Shown here piece by piece: positions 14,601 through 24,258 of a stretch of DNA of 64,000 bases; positions within the stretch are counted from its first letter, which is position 1; each line of letters begins with the position of its first letter. The DNA lies in contig JAVTVY010017181.1 in assembly GCA_036873755.1 (NCBI GenBank), positions 558,001-622,000 on the forward strand, given 5' to 3'. Source of the stretch: Hanleya hanleyi (lineage: Eukaryota; Mollusca; Polyplacophora; Lepidopleurida; Hanleyidae). Position numbers and translations under genes: made by a program. A model generated the notes under the pieces. The model was not told where the DNA came from. It searched no databases and saw nothing but the letters and a program-made list of their open reading frames with translations.

Positions 14601-17600
14601 AATACTCTGTTCTGGAAGTATTAACTTACCTGACACTATCGTTAAGGTGTTCTATGACAATAATCTCAATATTCTGTTTTGGAAGTATTAACTTACCTGA
14701 CACAATCGTTAAGGTGTGCTATGACAATAATCTCAATACTCTGTTCTGGAAGTATTCACTTACCTGACACAATCATTAAGGTGTGCTATGACAATAATCT
14801 CAATACTCTGTTCTGGAAGTATTCACTTACCTGACACAATCATTAAGGTGTGCTATGACAATAATCTCAATACTCTGTTCTGGAAGTATTTCCCCCTCAG
14901 ATGGCTCCACACGAAACACAGAATTGGGTCGCATCTGTGAAATAACAGAATCATCTAGTAAAACACTCATTGATATGCTGTTTGTGAAGATGTGAACTCA
15001 ACATGCATACATTGCCAATATTATTTCTTCCATTTTTTATCTGACATGGTAAAACACAAATGTTGTCAACCTTTTTTTGGTCCAATTTATATTTAAGGAA
15101 CAGTCGTTCATTTTATTTGACAAACGCCTTGAAGATAATTGCCAACACATGCCCAATAGATAGCCCTCGGGAGATTTATTCTCACCAACTGTTCATCAAA
15201 CTGTGGATATACTGTTGGCGTAATGAATGCTATTTAACTAACATCACTAGGGCTGCCACTGCCCTGTTAATGTCACTGGCAGGGCTGCATTTGAAATGGT
15301 ATCTCATACACATTTATCTTCAACAATCATCATTAGTATTATGGTTCCATTATTCGGCAAATATACAAACATAGGAGGGTGACATACCATTTGAGCGGTG
15401 AACTTGGCAGGAATGAGAGACTCATTAGAGAGGACCATGAGCCTGGAGACATCACTGAGAACAGGGATAGTTCCCCAGTCTATAGCCAGTGGAGTCAGGT
15501 GTACCACAGGACCCTCTCCAACACATGCCATTTGGATAGCCTGTCACAGTGAGAGGTAACATGTTCTGTGAAATCATCCATGTTGTTTAGAGGAAGTTTG
15601 ACAAATATTACATCATAACTTAACAGCATGAAATCTACAGATTGACTAACAGATTGGTCTTACATAAAGATGTCCATTAAATGTCTCAATCTCAGCAACT
15701 CTTTGAAGTATTGCGGAACGATTCAACTCTCAAATACAATTATCCAGCTATGGAGAATTCCAGCTTTTCCACTATCGCAGTACTCAAATTTATATGTGAG
15801 ATGGACGTAACAAAAAGTCATCAATGTATTGAATGTGAAAATACGGGTTTCATATATAACGGGGAATTTACAAAATATATTTCTACACAATATATGGTAC
15901 CATACCGGAATATTAGAAATAAGAGGAGACCCATAGTAGGGGACTAACCATGGGAGGTTCAGGGCTGCCAAAGATGAGGATATGAGCCATACTGTCTAAC
16001 TCCTCTAATTGTTGAGCTCTGATGATCAGAGGCACCTCACATACAGAATGTGGCTCTAATATACCCTGAAAATAGATACATTCTCTCATAACAATCTCTT
16101 CCCAAAATTTATTTTACTTCTTCGAATATATACTCCATTGATCTAGTTGCAATTGTTCTACAGAAATAACCACAGCATTCAGCATCGACGAGATAATTAC
16201 TGAAGCAAAATCAGTTCACCTCAGCTAGTTTTAACATGGGGTTCAATGTGGGAAATTTCAATGTCGCAAAATATTTTCTGAGAAGGGTTTCTAATACACG
16301 AGGGTTACTTGTGAATGGCCGAATGCCAGTTGTTCCCAGTTCATCCATTGGCTCTACTCCATTCTTTCTTGAATGAATACTGCACTTGTTCAAATTAGGT
16401 TCATCACTCTATACCACTAATAAATGATTTCCATGAGACAGTCTGCAAACATGACAATAAATTTTAAATACAGACCTTTGGTACTGGGCTTTCGTAAGCA
16501 ATGGGAGCCATCTCTGACAGATGCTGTGGAACCACTTCGTACTTAGCTGGCAGATCTGTGTCATTATGGAATTTCACGGTCTGTTCATACGGGTGTCTAA
16601 TAAAGCAGCGACTGTAGTCTAACATGGGGTTCAGCACTGACACCTGAGGCACCATACACCTGAAAGAATTGTACATATATCATACAGACAATGGAAATGT
16701 ATTCATTATCACGTTGACTGCCGACTACGAGTATACTCTTAGTGACGGCCTGTACAGCTTTTCATTGGTCAATTCAAATTTCCGATCATGCTTTTGGAGA
16801 AACTCCATGCTAGAAGGACAAGTTGGAGAGTTAAAACCTGCCAACACTGTGTTTGTCTCATTATGAGACATACCAGCATATCCAGTTAAAAGTATGGTAG
16901 CAACTGATTTTAAATTACTAATACAATACCTATAATGGTGATGGCAGAATCTGGTATACCCGACACTATGAGAATGTACATGTACTAAATCCAACTGAGC
17001 TAGTCTGTGAACCTGAACTGGTAAATTAATTTTCCATCTTTGGACTGGCAGAGAATAAACATCCTGTCAATACCCCTTGCATATAGTCCAGTCAGCTGGC
17101 TGGGCAACCGATGATTTACTTTTCTTTTTGTAATCAAAATTCACATCACAGACATATTGTTCCAGAAAATTTCCTACTCACTTTGCAGAAATGGGGAGAG
17201 AGAGTATTTCATCTCCCACTCTCTCGACATCAACCACCAGTGCCATCTCATATTTTTTAAGACTGTTGGAAACAAAGTTGACTGAGATCTTGGTGTCGCT
17301 CTGTGGCAGTAGTGTTCCTTTGTTTGGTACGATTTCAAACTCTTTAGGCTGACCACCTGATGGTACAAACCCATCTCTCGTGCTGTCGTGATCGCTCATG
17401 CTACAAATACTCTTCATAGTTCCATCGCCCGGTACATGGAGGTGAAAGGTCATTGGCACAAGTGAGGTGTTTGATAAAGTGCACTCTTTCGTGTTGAGGA
17501 AACCTATAATTTACAAAGACCAGCTTCAATAGATGCTAATTTGAATCTTTATTATATTTAATAAAATGGATACAGTGTCTGGTTGGTAAAAGAGCTCGAT

Positions 17601-20600
17601 ATAATTTCCTCACAATTGGTTTTCCTTTGATGATATGCAGATTTCGCTTCAATATCATACTGCAATAAATTAATGAATAGTATTTATAAAATGAAATGTG
17701 ACATCATTCATTAAAATATCAAGGAGATATTATGCTTGAAAGCTAAAAGAGAAACTGTGAACCAACCATAGGAAACTGTTCCAAACTTGAGTTTTGGCAC
17801 ATCAAATTGGAAGGTGGGACCCACCACAGAACCACTGTGAAAGAAAGAGGGACAACAATAAGCAAATAATTCTCCTCAATTTTAATGAGCTTATATTATG
17901 CAATGTTAAAACCTCTTTATCAAAATATCAAAAAATAATTCAAATAAATCATTACACACAATATATAAATTGACCATATGTGCAACATGCAAAGAGTACT
18001 AAGTCAACTTGAGATGTATCAGCTGTCAAAACATAGCTCAATAGAATTAAGATGTATCAATAGTCAAGACATACCTCAATAGAATAGAGCAGTGAAATGA
18101 ATTTAGTAAAATATCAGTCTGTCAGCCCACTTCAAAGTTTGTGAAAAATCAGTCCAGGATGTCAAAAAGATGGATACTTACGTGAATGTGACCTTGAGCT
18201 TCTCCGGCTGTCCGTCCACTTGGAAATAGAAATCCTCCTTGAAATCACCCAGGTACGGGCTGTTGAAACTGATCTGTATGGCTTGGTGACTGTCGGGCAT
18301 GACAATACCCTCTGATGGATTAAACGAAAAACACGGCCCAAATATGGAACTGTTCGGGAGCACTGAGTAGATAGCGTCAATATCACCTTTGTTCGCTAAC
18401 ACAATTTCATAAGTGTGTGTTGAGCTAATAAAAATGTTTCCCATGTCCAAAGTCTCGAAAGAAAACTTCACAGTTGGCCCAACTCCATCTCCTCGAACAC
18501 GCAAAGGGAGACGACTCTCACGACCAGTAATGTCACAAAAAGCTGTACGTGTGTATGTTTTAGCTTCTCTAGGTTTGAACATGACATTAATGTCGAATGT
18601 TGAGTTTGGCCAGATGTCTCCTTCTAGTGGTTCAATCTTCACAACATCATCCTCAAAAAACATGTTGTCGTTTTCAACCATCTACAAATAAATGAATGAA
18701 AGTGATATCACATTTGGCTGGATATTTTGCATATTGCTACATATTGAGATAGATCTTTCTTGTAAGGTTCTTTTGTGCAAGTCTTTGTATTACTGAAAGG
18801 AACTCATCTGAACTCATTGTTGTAGCCAGAAATTCTATTCTCCTTCTTTGTTTCGAGACTTTTATTACACGAAATATGGACCCATATTGGTGAATGATAG
18901 TATTGAAATTTTACATTTAAATACTTTGCTGTAAATCAAATCAAAATCTAATTTTTATGTCATTGTCTTAAATCTGTTAATCAGCTGGAACAAAGGACAT
19001 TAAAATAATATGTAATGCCGAGTAGGGTAAGAGGTCTTCATATGTTAGTCTGATATATACCCCCCCCCCCCCAAAGGACTGAGCTAGTGCATCAACGTAA
19101 TATTCAGTGTCATTCTAGCCTTCCTTTATATATATCTAGTGTTAGAAAATATTATGGTAACAATGATGTAGTATTTTGATAGAATCTGTAGTATTTTGAT
19201 AGAATCAGTAATCATTATCTCAAGTAAGAGAAGTAACTCTAGGTAGATGTACAGAGTACATACACTCCTCCTGTTCTTGAAGGTCCTCTCTAAGATGGAG
19301 AGTTTATCTCTGAGGGTCGGGTCCACGTTACATTCCTCTAAGAATCGATCTGTGTCTGTCTTCTCCTCCCCTTCAATATCATTGAACACTCTGAAAGAAA
19401 GACAAAGCCATCTATATTCAAGTCCAGCAACAATGACTCCGAATAAATCCAGAAACCATATTACAAAGTGCAATTTTATAGGTCCTTTGAAGATGATAGA
19501 AAAAGTTTAGCTGTTAAAATATAGCAATACGGCAATAAAAATGGAATGAACAATTCCCCAATCCTTAGAGCATTATGGACATGATTATAAGCCCATTTTC
19601 AGACAGGACACAGAATACGTTTCATTCAATAGGGAATTTGAAAACTGACCTAGATTTGTGAAGATCCTCTTCCTCCTGTGTTGCAAACTGAGTAAACCGG
19701 AAATGTGTTATAACGTCCGTCCTGTTGCTAATGGTGACCGTCCTCTGATTGGCCATGGAGATGAAGGTATTCTCAATCCTGATGGAGTTCTTGTCCAGTC
19801 TTACGTTCATGTCCTGGGCCGCACCATATAACCCAATACACACGTCTTCACCTGTATACAATATGATGATATTTCCATGATTAAAAAATTACAACATCAA
19901 CCAAGAACAGAGTTTATATGCAGCTCAACATTTAGTGGATTACACATATATGTATTGTACAATTATGAATTCTTGCATTAAGAGGGGTTCAAAGTCATTG
20001 TTAAGTGTGTGTCTTTGTGGAGTTTACGGAGCAATAAATCTGGAACAAACATATGAGAGTGAAACATCCAGAACGTGATCATGATTAAACAAAATCACAG
20101 TATCATAGTTATATTATCATCATGGACAAATTATGGGATTTCAAACAAAGACATAATTCCTTACCAGAGTCATATGTAAGAACCAGATCTGCTTTGTGGT
20201 CGCCAACTTTTGTAGGTCTGAACTCCACGGTCACCTGCATACTCTCATTAACAGGTAACACACCATTCAATGGTGTCACTGAGAAAGGACTGCAGAGAAA
20301 AATGTAAACAATTGCCATATACAGCTCCAATGTCTCAGCCGGACTGGATGTCCAAATTACCTCTTTCCTCATGATAAGACTGAATTTACAGGTTTAATAG
20401 CTGTCAGTTAATTGATCTAAATACTGAAGAATTAAATTATTCATGAACTATTTCAATTCATTAGACTCAGGATGTCTAGACCTAGCGTGAGCTCACCCCT
20501 ATAATAACCCTACTATAAAAACTGGGTGATCAATTTATTACAATAGTAAGTTGACAAAATGGTCCGAATCATGTAGTTAATCCATTATTTCTTTGTTATT

Positions 20601-23600
20601 TTAATGATTTTAGATAGTGATCAAATGCATTAAAATTACTGACTGAATTTAGTCCGCAAAATTTGGGGTGAACATATTCAATGAATTTTACTGCATATGT
20701 AAATCAAATCCTACAATTCTGAATCAGGGGACTACAGAGTCAAGCTACAAGATAATTAAGTCAAACTTACTGATCAACACTTAGTGAGAACTTTGCGTCA
20801 ATGTTGCCAATGTTTCTGACGAGGACAGTTTTGGAGCTGAGGTATTTCACCGGGCTGATGGGGAAATTGATCTCATCAGGGAAGTCCAGGATCCCTCTCG
20901 CCCCGATAGCACGGACTGGCACAATAAACTTCTCTCTCTCCGTTATACACACCAGCTCATGGTAATAATCCTGCATGTCAACACATTTATAATTACTTAT
21001 TACACTGTGGTCTTTAACTTGTTGAAGTGACAACAAGAGTGCCTTAATGAGAGTGCCTTAACTTAAGAGATCTTTTTTTTCTTCGCCTGGGAGGTCTTTG
21101 AAGACAGGTTTGACTGTACTTCAGAAAATGTTTTTTGCAATGTGAAAGATGATCTTGACATTCACTACGGTACACCTGGTAATGATCGGTACACATCATG
21201 GGCTCCTTTGATATCGATATCCTGGACATAATTAAATCATCTGTGGGCCTCATTTCAGAAAACTCTATGATTAGTGTAAAAGTCAACCATTTTACAAGTT
21301 TGGCTATCAGGTTTACTCTCAGAATATTAAACATTTGAATTGACCATTCAAACTGCTTCTTTTAGAATGTGTAAGGAGACATCCCAGAGTACAATGGGGT
21401 TTCTGAAAAAGTACCAATTAGACCAGCTTACCTTTTTCTCATCAGGTGTGAATTGTAGTTTGAATGTGGTGGGAAGTCCTGGGCCAACTTTATGGCCCAT
21501 ATTATGAGGACTGATGATCTTGAAGTATGGAGAGTCTGCCTGGGTTACTTTGACTAGACGTGGCACCTGTTACATAGTAAACAATACAGAAATACAAGTA
21601 CGTCTGTTAGCACATTTACAATGGAATATTAGACTGTGAGTGATGGGATCAGGATGTTAGGTTCGATATTTGCTTACTGACTGGTCATGCTGATATTGAG
21701 AATCTTACCAGTTGTGAGAACATCAGTGAATGATGATATAATCTACATCATGCTAAAGTCTGTCCACTGACATTACAAGGATATCCATAGAGCAGAAAAG
21801 ATAGGGATTGGAGGTAGAGAATATAGATGAACTGACCTTGTCATTGTTTCTGAGGATCAGGGGCACTTCATATGTCTCGTATGCCTCAAACTTCTGGTAA
21901 AATATCTCTGAAGGAAACGGCTGGAACAATGGCTCATCAATGTTCACTTGTGAAAACTGGCAAGCAAAGGATATGTGATATTTAGAGAAGAAAAAGAAAT
22001 CATTGACAGTTCCATTACAAATTGTCTCATTTGAATATTGCATCTGACTTTACAACTCTTTAAAATTATTTCTCAGATACATTTTTAGGCCTGAAAGGTA
22101 TATTAAATTTGCAGTAAAAATATGAAAAAGTGACCAGACAAGAATGACTGTCACACAAAGCTGCACTTTATGCAACATCCTGTTACATCACCACTGTCAC
22201 ACATCAGCCTGTACAGAGATTATTTGGTCTCTGGGCTTTAATACCTTTTGAAGGGAGGTTTCTCCCATGTCTAGGAGCTCAATCTTCATTGGTACCCTCA
22301 TGTCCCGTGTGTTAGCTAGCTTCTGTTCTGTGTCCATCTTCATGTCAAATAAATATTTACTTGGGGTGATCTGCAAAAATAAAAAGATTCAAAGATTAAA
22401 GGTGAAATGCAAAGGTTTTCATACTTCCCTTTTTATATTCTTCATAGGCTATTTAATGATGGAAATATCAGTCTTTCTACTTCATTTTTTTTTTTTTTTT
22501 TGAAGCATTTTGCCTCTTGGTAGCTTTAAAAAGTACTTCAAAGTTGGCATTTCAAGCCCAGCCGATTTCAAAAATGAAATCTGCATCGCATTGACCTTGT
22601 TTGATTCTGGTTTGGTATGTCACGTCAGACCACCTGGCCAAACGTCAATACTTGTAATGTTCAGTCTGCAGGCGGCTGGTCTGACGTGACGTCACAATCA
22701 AGGAAAGATAAGCAACGACATTTTGCAAATCTGGATTCAGCTGGGCTAGGGTCACCAACTTTTTTAAAGATTCAAGCAGACAAAATAATTCAAAATAAAC
22801 CAAGTGGAGAAGATAGACTAATATTTGTATCATTATTCAACCTATGTAAAATGTAAAAAGGAGAATCTAAAAACCTTTGCATTTCACCTATAACAACGTA
22901 GATTTACATACATATAGTTCAAATACATTGTCTGCTATATCAGTATTTAACATACACTACATGTACTACATATGTGATGGCCTTATTGATGGAACTGTCC
23001 ACTTTGCATTTTGATCCTCTCCTCACCTCCTCTGTCTTCAACAATAAAGAGGAAAATGAATTAATAAATAAAGTTGGACATTTATAAAGTTGATCTTCAA
23101 TAATTCTAGGAGATCAGTTCTCATTTTAGAACTATGTATTGTAAGAGCTGAACTGTACTGAACTCAGACATACATGTAGATTATGTGCATTGTCTACCAA
23201 GATATGGAATTCGAACATACCTCCAGTCTGTCTCAATGTTAAAGCATCGAAAGTAGTGTTGAATTCCCGATGTATACCAAGATATGATAGCAGTTTAGAC
23301 CCGCGGCTGCAGTCGAGGGTCTAAACTGCTGGACGAGTGCCAACTGGTGTTTATCTTGGAAATTTGAAACCAACTTCTGAGGTCTTTATTTCGATTCGGA
23401 CATGCACAATAGAATATTTATTACGAAATTCTATTAAATTAGCTAAAATATGTTAGTGTATGACTTCCACATTAATCAAAACAATTTTTGAATGAGGCAT
23501 CACTTCCCAGCTGTTCAATGAGAACATTGTTGCAAACTACGGGAAAGTATCAATTGCATGAGCCCGCGCTACACAGTTACCCCCGCCAGCCAATGACGTC

Positions 23601-24044
23601 ACAGCTCTGCAGGTGTTCCCCAGTGTTTATCGGGAATTCAACACCACTTTCGGTACGATGCTATAACATTGCGACAGACTGGAGGTATGTTCAAGTTCCA
23701 TATCTTGGTAGACAATGCACATATCTACATGTATGTCTGAGTTCAGTACAGTTCAGCTCTTACAATACATAGTTCTAAGATGAGAACTGATCTCCTAGCA
23801 TTATCATGATTATTAAGATCAACTATGTAACTGTTGATATTTCAATAGTCTTCATTCATGTGACTATATTTCATGCCAGGCAAGAGCCATTAGCTCCCAT
23901 TACCTTATGACTTAATTCATCCCCATGCATCAGTTTAGGGTTTCTTGGGGCTATAACTTTGCTCTTGTAGTTTTTGGCAGCTGGAGTCAGGTCATCAAGG
24001 GTCCCTGTTGTCCCCAGGATTTCTCCAAATGGTCCAGTCGGCAT
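1987..24044 (-). CDS. HYDIN: HYDIN, ciliary central-apparatus protein (5' 35 coding exons, partial)
   Basis: HYDIN is a giant ASH/MSP-domain protein of the central pair (C2b projection) of motile cilia; loss impairs ciliary beating. The spliced translation is colinear with vertebrate HYDIN. Exons in transcript order: 23904-24044, 22245-22370, 21837-21956, 21432-21566, 20771-20970, 20165-20289, 19650-19851, 19264-19390, 18182-18681, 17767-17834, 17182-17503, 16476-16659, 15949-16065, 15388-15540, 14831-14934, 13947-14081, 12905-13043, 12519-12631, 12049-12199, 11460-11597, 10939-11067, 10022-10399, 9156-9269, 8623-8823, 8063-8410, 7401-7760, 6922-7109, 6362-6635, 5898-6092, 5455-5601, 4554-4793, 3886-3988, 2925-3026, 2380-2553, 1987-2154. 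All have AG/GT borders and matching phases with no internal stop. They total 6,421 nt (about 2,140 residues); vertebrate HYDIN is about 5,100, so the 3' part lies left of the window. Exact junctions are my manual calls. Confidence 0.96.
3403..3803. mobile_element. Candidate MITE with short inverted ends in a HYDIN intron
   Basis: Inverted ends of about 17 bp (TTCCTTGTTTCCTGTCA at the left, complement at 3785-3801) bound about 400 bp between HYDIN exons 33 and 32. The interior holds smaller inverted motifs (TTTAAACAT) and no credible coding sequence. The call rests only on the paired ends. Confidence 0.5.
4375..4477 (-). repeat. 5S-rRNA-derived sequence (5S pseudogene or 5S-type SINE head)
   Basis: Read on the minus strand, this intronic segment contains the conserved core of 5S rRNA: 'ACTGGTTCTCGTCAGATGAT', then 'AAAGTTAAGCAAC', then 'GGTCAATACTTGTATGGGTG' and 'ACCACGTGCCATACTGG'. 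These span the internal control region (A box, intermediate element, C box) of a 5S gene, with scattered substitutions. It lies between HYDIN exons 32 and 31. A lone 5S pseudogene and the 5' head of a 5S-derived SINE (SINE3 type) are both possible; I see no clear SINE tail. Confidence 0.75.
5898..9269 (-). CDS. HYDIN: HYDIN exons 23-29: charged linker and third ASH block
   Basis: Residues 1270-1829. Exons 23 (9156-9269) and 24 (8623-8823) are charged linker sequence ending 'SPMGIEE'. Exon 25 (8063-8410) resumes the conserved core: 'VFDILPLYGTLQPGD', 'FFGHADIWGKAKAVCEVEGG' and 'FDTHDIDYGKQMYDQV'. Exon 26 has 'GEGVFPRISLDLPRSQEA' then a polar tail, exon 27 'LQMEVERLIVKEF', exon 28 'LLDFGYVVLGTVRTH' and 'FDPRGANLSLG'. 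Exon 29 encodes 'DVKCGECKVVTVQLHNHQH', one of the most recognisable HYDIN segments. All junctions are phase-consistent. Confidence 0.94.
9893..9965. repeat. Dispersed repeat copy (matches 43,027-43,100)
   Basis: A 70-bp stretch in the intron between HYDIN exons 23 and 22, containing 'GTAGGGGGTATTTGGTAGAA', is nearly the same as 43,027-43,100 inside the Harbinger element. It is direct evidence of a dispersed repeat family. The rest of the family is not recognisable here. Confidence 0.7.
10022..11067 (-). CDS. HYDIN: HYDIN exons 21-22 with acidic linker
   Basis: Residues 1101-1269. Exon 21 (10939-11067) encodes 'LNQSYNLKIQFDPAYKDN' and ends 'KEHPHI'. Exon 22 (10022-10399) starts with a conserved ASH strand set ('DYIALRGEVYFPNLEFE', 'VDFGCILNDTEVTRYVNI') and then becomes a glutamate-rich low-complexity linker of about 50 residues, including an E5 run. 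Vertebrate HYDIN also has a long acidic, poorly conserved insertion here. The antisense strand of this exon is open for 160 codons, a composition artefact of the GAG/GAA-rich sequence. Confidence 0.93.
11460..17834 (-). CDS. HYDIN: HYDIN exons 10-20: second ASH/MSP-like domain block
   Basis: Residues 559-1100, a further series of beta-sandwich repeats. Landmarks are 'GSVVGPTFQFDVPKLKFG' (exon 10), 'VVDVERVGDEILSLPISA' (11), 'RHPYEQTVKFHNDTDLPA' (12), 'IFGSPEPPM' (13), 'AIDWGTIPVLSDVSR' (14), 'GEGTTIVSDPPLSPVLDLG' (16) and 'RERLLCHAIIGRQGGKEQI' (19). In exon 19 the 3' splice site must be the upstream AG (exon from 12199): the stronger-looking AG six nt downstream gives an immediate stop in the incoming phase. 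Exon 15 is followed directly by an exact tandem duplication of its 5' splice site, described separately. Confidence 0.93.
13360..13870. repeat. Degenerate 'GACCTTGACC' type repeat in a HYDIN intron
   Basis: Repeated motifs such as 'GACCTTGACCTTTGACC' and 'TTGACCTCAAAAT', with 'GACGGACAGACAGT' and 'GGACGGACAGA' fragments, resemble the modules at 38.3-39.7 kb. It fills most of the intron between HYDIN exons 17 and 16. No coding potential. Confidence 0.6.
14552..14886 (-). repeat. Five-copy 67-bp tandem duplication of the HYDIN exon-15 donor junction
   Basis: Five contiguous 67-bp units at 14552-14618, 14619-14685, 14686-14752, 14753-14819 and 14820-14886. The last contains the true end of HYDIN exon 15 plus its GTAAGT donor. 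Each unit therefore holds the last 56 coding bases of the exon, a usable GT donor and the first 11 intronic bases. The two copies nearest the exon are identical; the distal ones differ at a few positions. All five donors keep GTAAGT. Reading past the first donor meets an in-frame TAA at once, so use of any downstream copy would truncate the protein. Confidence 0.95.
18182..22370 (-). CDS. HYDIN: HYDIN exons 2-9: first ASH/MSP-like domain block
   Basis: Residues 48-558. Exon 2 encodes the conserved HYDIN N-terminal segment with 'RDMRVPMKIELLDMGE'. Exons 3-6 encode the first immunoglobulin-like ASH folds, with landmarks 'VPLILRNNDK', 'RLVKVTQADSPYFK', 'EREKFIVP' and 'LDFPDEINFP'. Exon 7 has 'LYGAAQDMNVRLDKNSI', exon 8 a charged linker. 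Exon 9, the largest in the window at 500 nt, carries 'IEPLEGDIWPNS' and 'CDITGRESRLPLR'. Such domains typically mediate protein docking in cilia and centrosomes. For exon 8 I chose the donor after AGT (19264) rather than 2 nt earlier because it alone keeps phase 0 into exon 9. Confidence 0.93.
22400..22889. mobile_element. MITE-like element with AGGTGAAATGCAAAGG inverted ends
   Basis: Left end AGGTGAAATGCAAAGGTTTT (22400-22419) is matched by its complement at about 22870-22889. The left flank is TTAA. A nested inverted pair (GTCACGTCAGACCACC near 22619 and its complement near 22678) lies inside. It is in the intron between HYDIN exons 2 and 1. The ends resemble those of the element at 42.3 kb, so the two may be related families. 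Confidence 0.75.
23090..23830. mobile_element. Long foldback element in HYDIN intron 1
   Basis: The arms (about 23,090-23,290 and 23,620-23,830) are inverted copies over about 200 bp, including 'CCTCCAGTCTGTC' near 23,220 with its complement near 23,675, and 'GGAGATCAGTTCTCAT' near 23,108 with its complement near 23,780. The loop contains another perfect palindrome, CAGTTTAGACCC...GGGTCTAAACTG, at about 23,290-23,330. The right arm runs close to the HYDIN first coding exon at 23,904. No ORF in it resembles a known protein. Confidence 0.85.
23904..24044 (-). CDS. HYDIN: HYDIN exon 1: start codon and N-terminus
   Basis: Residues 1-47, beginning MPTGPFGEILGTTG and ending DELSHK in phase 0. The ATG at 24042-24044 is chosen because an in-frame TGA lies nine codons upstream and no other ATG intervenes. 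About 95 nt upstream of the ATG (24140-24141) is a good 3' splice site after a pyrimidine-rich ATTTTCC tract, so the exon probably begins with a 5' UTR piece (24045-24139) and the transcript has at least one non-coding upstream exon. That exon would lie in, or be separated from this one by, the transposon cluster beginning at 24.25 kb. Confidence 0.85.
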
Positions 24045-24258
24045 GCTGATAGATGGGTGGGATCGGTCTCACAAAAGGGTAGGGTATGCAGCAGTGCAAG
24101 GAGACACTGTCAGACTATCTTACCACAACAATCTACCTGCTGGAAAATGTAAGAAAAATTAGTCAATATGATTACATTTTGATGAAATAGACAGTAGACA
24201 ATAGACAATGTGAATAAATAATTTCCCACCATTGCGAACACCAGATAGTCTACCTTAA

